Below, piece after piece: positions 42,444 to 45,799 of a stretch of DNA of 45,799 nt. The notes under the pieces were generated by a model. That model ran no database searches, was not told the origin of the DNA, and was given only the letters and a program-made list of their open reading frames with translations. This stretch comes from Candidatus Nitrosocaldus tengchongensis (GTDB lineage: Archaea > Thermoproteota > Nitrososphaeria > Nitrososphaerales > Nitrosocaldaceae). The DNA is taken from the NCBI GenBank assembly GCA_013538675.1, contig JACAFJ010000008.1:1-45799 (forward strand). Reading direction: 5' to 3'. Every line of letters begins with the position of its first letter. Position 1 is the stretch's first letter. A program made the position numbers and the translations under genes.

Positions 42444-43685
42444 CTATAACCATCTTCTAGCATACTCCAACTGCTCCTCTGTTGGCTCATCTATCCTTAT
42501 CTTCATAGCCTCTAGAGCATTGATTGCAACCTGCCTATCTATCTCCTCTGGCACACCATAAACCCTCTTCTCAAACCTGTCATGACTCTTCACTATGTAC
42601 ACTATCGAGAGCAACTGGTTTGCAAAGGATAGAGCCATGACCTCTGGTGGATGCCCCTCAGCAGCAACAAGGTTCGCTATCCTCCCCCTTCCTATTAGGT
42701 ATATGCTCTTCCCATCTATAATGTACTCCTCAAGGTTATCCCTAACTACCCTCTTCTCCCTAGCACTGCTCTCTAGCCATCTAACATCGATCTCAACATC
42801 GAAGTGCCCAGCATTTGCTAGCACTACACCATCCTTCATAGCCTTGATATGCTCTTGTCTAACAACGTTTATCTGCCCAGTAGCAGTGACTACTAGATCA
42901 GCATGCCTTGATGCTTCATCCATTGGCATTACAGCAAAGCCATCCATATGTGCTTCTAAAGCCTTGATTGGATCAACCTCTGTAACTATAACCCTAGCAC
43001 CCATGCCTCTTGCTCTACTCGCTATACCCTTGCCAACCCATCCGTACCCTGCCACAACTACTACCTTGCCAGCAAGTAGCATGCTTGTTGCTCTCAATAT
43101 ACCATCTATCGTGCTTTGTCCTGTACCATATCTGTTATCGAACAGATGCTTTGTATATGCATTGTTAACTGCTATAACAGGATAGGCTAGTTTCCCTTCA
43201 GATGCCAATGCCCTCAACCTTATAACCCCAGTGGTTGTCTCCTCTGTACCACCTAGAGGTGTGTAGTTGCTCTTATCCTTCAACTCCTTATGGTAGAGTA
43301 TATGCATATCAGAGCCATCATCTGTAATTGTAGTAGGGCTATTACTCAAGACAGATCTTATGCAAGAGTAGTACTCATCCATGCTCTCATCCCTCCATGC
43401 ATATACATCTATGCCTTGAGAAGCAAGGAATGCTGCAACATCATCCTGTGTAGTCAATGGGTTTGCTGCACATAGGCTTACATCTGCCCCAAGCATCCTT
43501 GCACCCATTACAAGCACAGATGTCTCCTTTGTAACATGAAGGCAGAACCCTGTCTTTATGCCATGCAATGGTCTCTCATCCTTTAGCCTATCTATGCTCT
43601 TAACAAGTATGGGCATATGCTTACTAGCCCACTCATACGCTAACCTTCCCTTCTCTGCAAGTTTGGGATCTGCAACCTTGGGCAT
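42444..43685 (-). CDS. ahcY: Adenosylhomocysteinase (S-adenosylhomocysteine hydrolase)
   Basis: 413 residues from ATG 43685; the frame stays open to 43832, but that part overlaps the divergent Rieske gene. NAD-binding GYGWVGKGIASRARGMGARVIVTE, substrate-site GIKTGFCLHVTKETSVL, GTEETTTGVIRL, and NAGHFDVEID identify the family. It splits AdoHcy into adenosine and homocysteine, feeding homocysteine to the methionine synthases at 15731-19233. The shorter archaeal form lacks the C-terminal extension of eukaryotic enzymes. Confidence 0.93.
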   Translation of the reverse strand: MPKVADPKLAEKGRLAYEWASKHMPILVKSIDRLKDERPLHGIKTGFCLHVTKETSVLVMGARMLGADVSLCAANPLTTQDDVAAFLASQGIDVYAWRDESMDEYYSCIRSVLSNSPTTITDDGSDMHILYHKELKDKSNYTPLGGTEETTTGVIRLRALASEGKLAYPVIAVNNAYTKHLFDNRYGTGQSTIDGILRATSMLLAGKVVVVAGYGWVGKGIASRARGMGARVIVTEVDPIKALEAHMDGFAVMPMDEASRHADLVVTATGQINVVRQEHIKAMKDGVVLANAGHFDVEIDVRWLESSAREKRVVRDNLEEYIIDGKSIYLIGRGRIANLVAAEGHPPEVMALSFANQLLSIVYIVKSHDRFEKRVYGVPEEIDRQVAINALEAMKIRIDEPTEEQLEYARRWL

Positions 43686-43728
43686 GCGAATGGTTTTAGT
43701 ATCTGTACATATTAAACCTTCCCTGTAT

Positions 43729-44034
43729 ATGCCACGCTTCAAGGTAGCAAAGAAGGATGAGATACCCCTCAACAGGGGCAGACAGTTCAGTATAGATGGC
43801 AAGGATATAGCAGTATTCAACGTTAATGGCAACTACTATGCTGTTGAAGCTTACTGTAGACATCAGGATGCACCTCTTGCAGATGGTATCCTTCAGGGCG
43901 AGGTTCTAGAATGCTTCATGCATAGATGGCATTATAATGTTAGAGATGGGAGGCTGCTGGATCATATAAGGGGTGTCAGGCTTGAGACGTATAGGGTTGA
44001 GGTTAGAGGAGATGATATCTATGTTGAGTTATAA
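43729..44034 (+). CDS. Rieske-type [2Fe-2S] ferredoxin
   Basis: 101 residues from ATG 43729. Cluster ligands are CRH (C43, H45) and CFMH (C62, H65), the C-x-H...C-x2-H Rieske motif; HRWHYN follows. Without a membrane anchor it is a soluble, bacterial-type Rieske ferredoxin, probably an electron carrier for an oxygenase or reductase. It is divergent from ahcY with only 43 bp between start codons, so the promoters overlap. Confidence 0.9.
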   Translation: MPRFKVAKKDEIPLNRGRQFSIDGKDIAVFNVNGNYYAVEAYCRHQDAPLADGILQGEVLECFMHRWHYNVRDGRLLDHIRGVRLETYRVEVRGDDIYVEL

Positions 44035-44084
44035 TAAGATTGTAAGCATTACAGTTACCCCAATAGATTGATGATTGATCGATT

Positions 44085-44453
44085 ATGATCAATATAATCC
44101 TCAACTTCAAGGATAAGAGGCTCATGCTAGACCTTGCTACATACATTGCTGAGCATCTTCCTGCTATACCTGTACTCAAGCATGATAGAATAGTGCTTGA
44201 TGAACTTGCTCATATAGATGTAGAGAAGGAGGTATGCTCAAGCATAAGATCATTCATGAGCATTAGAGGGATCAACCATTACATGCATGTTGATAAGAGA
44301 GAGGTTACAATCTACATAGAAGGTAGTAGCAAGGTAACTGAGAGGGGCGATAAGTATCATAATACTCAAGGTCTATTCATATGCCCACACTGCAACTATA
44401 CTACAGAGTATGTTGATATCCTCAGCATACACATGAGGGCTCACTACATCTAG
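44085..44453 (+). CDS. Protein with C-terminal C2H2 zinc finger
   Basis: 122 residues: an alpha-beta N-terminal domain (MINIILNFKDKRLMLDLATYI, then VEKEVCSSIRSFMSIRGINHYMHVDKREVTIYIEG) and a C-terminal finger CPHCNYTTEYVDILSIHMRAH with C2H2 spacing. Probably DNA- or RNA-binding. It converges on the nicotinate phosphoribosyltransferase gene with 5 bp between. Family name not known to me. Confidence 0.6.
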   Translation: MINIILNFKDKRLMLDLATYIAEHLPAIPVLKHDRIVLDELAHIDVEKEVCSSIRSFMSIRGINHYMHVDKREVTIYIEGSSKVTERGDKYHNTQGLFICPHCNYTTEYVDILSIHMRAHYI

Positions 44454-44458
44454 TCTAT

Positions 44459-45688
44459 CTAGACAAGCCATGTTACACCTCTCTCTGCATTTGTAAGTTC
44501 ATTCAACCTACTCATAACATCAGACCTCAACTCCTCTATGCTCTTGAACCCCTGTACAATACTACCATCAACGATGATATCCTTGAGCAGTGCTCTATAA
44601 CCCTGCTCTTCAAGCCTTGCTGCTGCCTCAGACCCTGCAAGTGTAACAACATCCCTATAGCCTAGCCTGTAAACCTGCTTCCTACCAGCCATATCACCCC
44701 TCTTCGCTATTGCTCTACCATCGACCTCAACAACCTTGAATGAAAAGTCTACAGGAGGAGCAGCACTAACACTTGTACCAACACCAAAGCCATCAACCAC
44801 ATCCCTCAACTCTGCTACCTCTTGCTCATCCAAGCCTCCAGATACGAAGATCTTCACATCTCTACCTCCTCTTATGCTCAACTCCCATCTAACCTCCTCC
44901 ACTATCCTCCTCCTGTTACCCCTTCTACTGGATGGTGTATCAAGCCTAACACCATAGAGCCTATTACCAAGTTCCTCAAGTGCCATCATTGCTTCAGCCT
45001 TCTCATCGTATAGTGTATCTACAAGCATTACCCTCTTCACATCCTCTGGCATAGCAGAATCAAAGGCCTTCCAAGCATCCTTCTGGCTCCCAAATGCAAG
45101 GATGAGAGCATGTGGCATGGTACCTATAGGCTTTATATTCATGAGTTCACCAGCAAGCATGTTGGATACAGCATCGAACCCTGCTATGTATATTGCTCTC
45201 TCTATCATTGGTGCTAGAGCAGGATGAGCCCTTCTTGTGCCAAAGGAGAAGAGCAGTCTATCCCCTGCTGCTAACCTTACCCTTGCTGCCTTGCTTGCTA
45301 TGCCAGATGATGAGCATAGGAATCCTAGGATTGGGTTCTCTAGCGTAGCAATATCAGCATAATCAGCCTCTATCTGGAGCACTGGCTCATAAACTGTTGA
45401 TGAGATCTGGAAGATCTCGCCCTCATCCATAGCCTTTACGTTAACACCCTTTCTCCCTTCCAGCAACTTTGCCACTTCGTATATGCCAAGCACTATACCC
45501 CAGTTACCCTCTAGTGGGAGATGCCTAGCAAATACCTCTATGGTAACTCTAGGGTTTCTATTAGTATGCTTTAGAACCTGCTGTGTGTAGAGGAAGTATA
45601 CATCTGTAGTCTTGCCTTGCACTATCTCCTCTTCCTTAGCAATCCAGAATAACCTATCCTTCAGATCACTATGCTTATCCATAGTCAT
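44459..45688 (-). CDS. pncB: Nicotinate phosphoribosyltransferase
   Basis: 409 residues. FLYTQQVLKHTNRNPRVTIEVFARHLP near the start, LFSFGTRRAHPALAPMIERAIYIAGFDAVSN (active-site FGtRRah motif), then VRLDTPSSRRGN and KIFVSGGLDEQEVAEL, FGVGTSVSAAPPVDFSFKVVE identify the archaeal type II PRTase. It makes nicotinate mononucleotide from nicotinate, PRPP and ATP in NAD salvage, complementing the NMNAT gene at 38838. Complete. The remaining 45689-45799 is its upstream region and holds no gene. Confidence 0.92.
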   Translation of the reverse strand: MTMDKHSDLKDRLFWIAKEEEIVQGKTTDVYFLYTQQVLKHTNRNPRVTIEVFARHLPLEGNWGIVLGIYEVAKLLEGRKGVNVKAMDEGEIFQISSTVYEPVLQIEADYADIATLENPILGFLCSSSGIASKAARVRLAAGDRLLFSFGTRRAHPALAPMIERAIYIAGFDAVSNMLAGELMNIKPIGTMPHALILAFGSQKDAWKAFDSAMPEDVKRVMLVDTLYDEKAEAMMALEELGNRLYGVRLDTPSSRRGNRRRIVEEVRWELSIRGGRDVKIFVSGGLDEQEVAELRDVVDGFGVGTSVSAAPPVDFSFKVVEVDGRAIAKRGDMAGRKQVYRLGYRDVVTLAGSEAAARLEEQGYRALLKDIIVDGSIVQGFKSIEELRSDVMSRLNELTNAERGVTWLV

Positions 45689-45799
45689 TATGTCGTAGTG
45701 AAAGAATAAGGTTAGTTAAAAACCAATACAATTAGCAGAGCATAATATCTAGCGTCTTATACCATTTAACCAAATGATTGATTATAGTATAATCTTCTT

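Noticed and set aside
42595-43185. Long plus-strand ORF of 196 codons
   Set aside because: It is the antisense of the strongly supported ahcY gene and its protein has no family features.

Overview
The window looks like chromosomal DNA of an ammonia-oxidising archaeon of the Nitrososphaeria (Thaumarchaeota), possibly the thermophilic Nitrosocaldus lineage. This is inferred from the AT-rich DNA rich in AGG/ATA codons, TATA boxes 19-28 nt before apparently leaderless starts, surface proteins ending in VPEF/VPES plus a membrane anchor (archaeosortase-type sorting signals), a B12-binding methylmalonyl-CoA mutase small subunit, a separately encoded MetE pair, archaeal-type MetG, AdoHcy hydrolase and a DUF1616 membrane operon. 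No rRNA, tRNA, CRISPR array or transposase was recognised.

Layout. (1) 1-5747: cellular surface and membrane genes: the C-terminal part of a sugar-dehydrogenase-like propeller protein, a coiled-coil PD-(D/E)XK protein, an Ig-like protein and a five-gene membrane operon ending in DUF1616. (2) 5748-6428: a 28-nt near-perfect palindrome and a solitary HicB-like antitoxin. (3) 6429-12381, all minus strand: the early/packaging arm of a head-tailed virus: RHH regulator, small proteins, zinc ribbon, HTH protein, ABC-ATPase/GNAT fusion, ParB-like protein, small terminase and the ATPase half of the large terminase. (4) 12619-19867: a cellular-looking island with a secreted protein, a decayed type II restriction-modification system, a methionine module (MTHFR-like, MetE N-half-like, MetE catalytic half), a coiled-coil gene and remnants of another exported protein. 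(5) 20106-35772, all plus strand: the virion arm: zinc-finger and small proteins, terminase nuclease half, portal, Cys-rich protein, protease/scaffold, HK97-type capsid protein, two tiny membrane proteins, connector, tail terminator, tail tube, tail-assembly chaperones with a -1 slippery site, gp10-like protein, tape measure, baseplate hub, fibre-assembly proteins and two related receptor-binding proteins. There is no sheath, so a siphovirus-like particle is expected. (6) 35823-45688: cellular metabolism: muconolactone-isomerase-like protein, methylmalonyl-CoA mutase small subunit, IlvC, NMN adenylyltransferase, MetG, a metallo-beta-lactamase-fold enzyme, AdoHcy hydrolase, Rieske protein, zinc-finger proteins and nicotinate phosphoribosyltransferase.

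The most striking feature is that the large terminase is cut exactly between its ATPase and nuclease domains. The halves lie on opposite strands about 14 kb apart, with host-like methionine genes between the two viral arms. One inversion of roughly 6.3-20.0 kb would restore a contiguous, collinear provirus (regulators, TerS, TerL-ATPase, TerL-nuclease, portal, capsid, tail) and return the methionine island to its flank. In that restored order the terminase halves would still be separate genes, with four small ORFs between them. No integrase or attachment repeat was recognised, so the element may be immobile or defective, but its structural genes all look intact.
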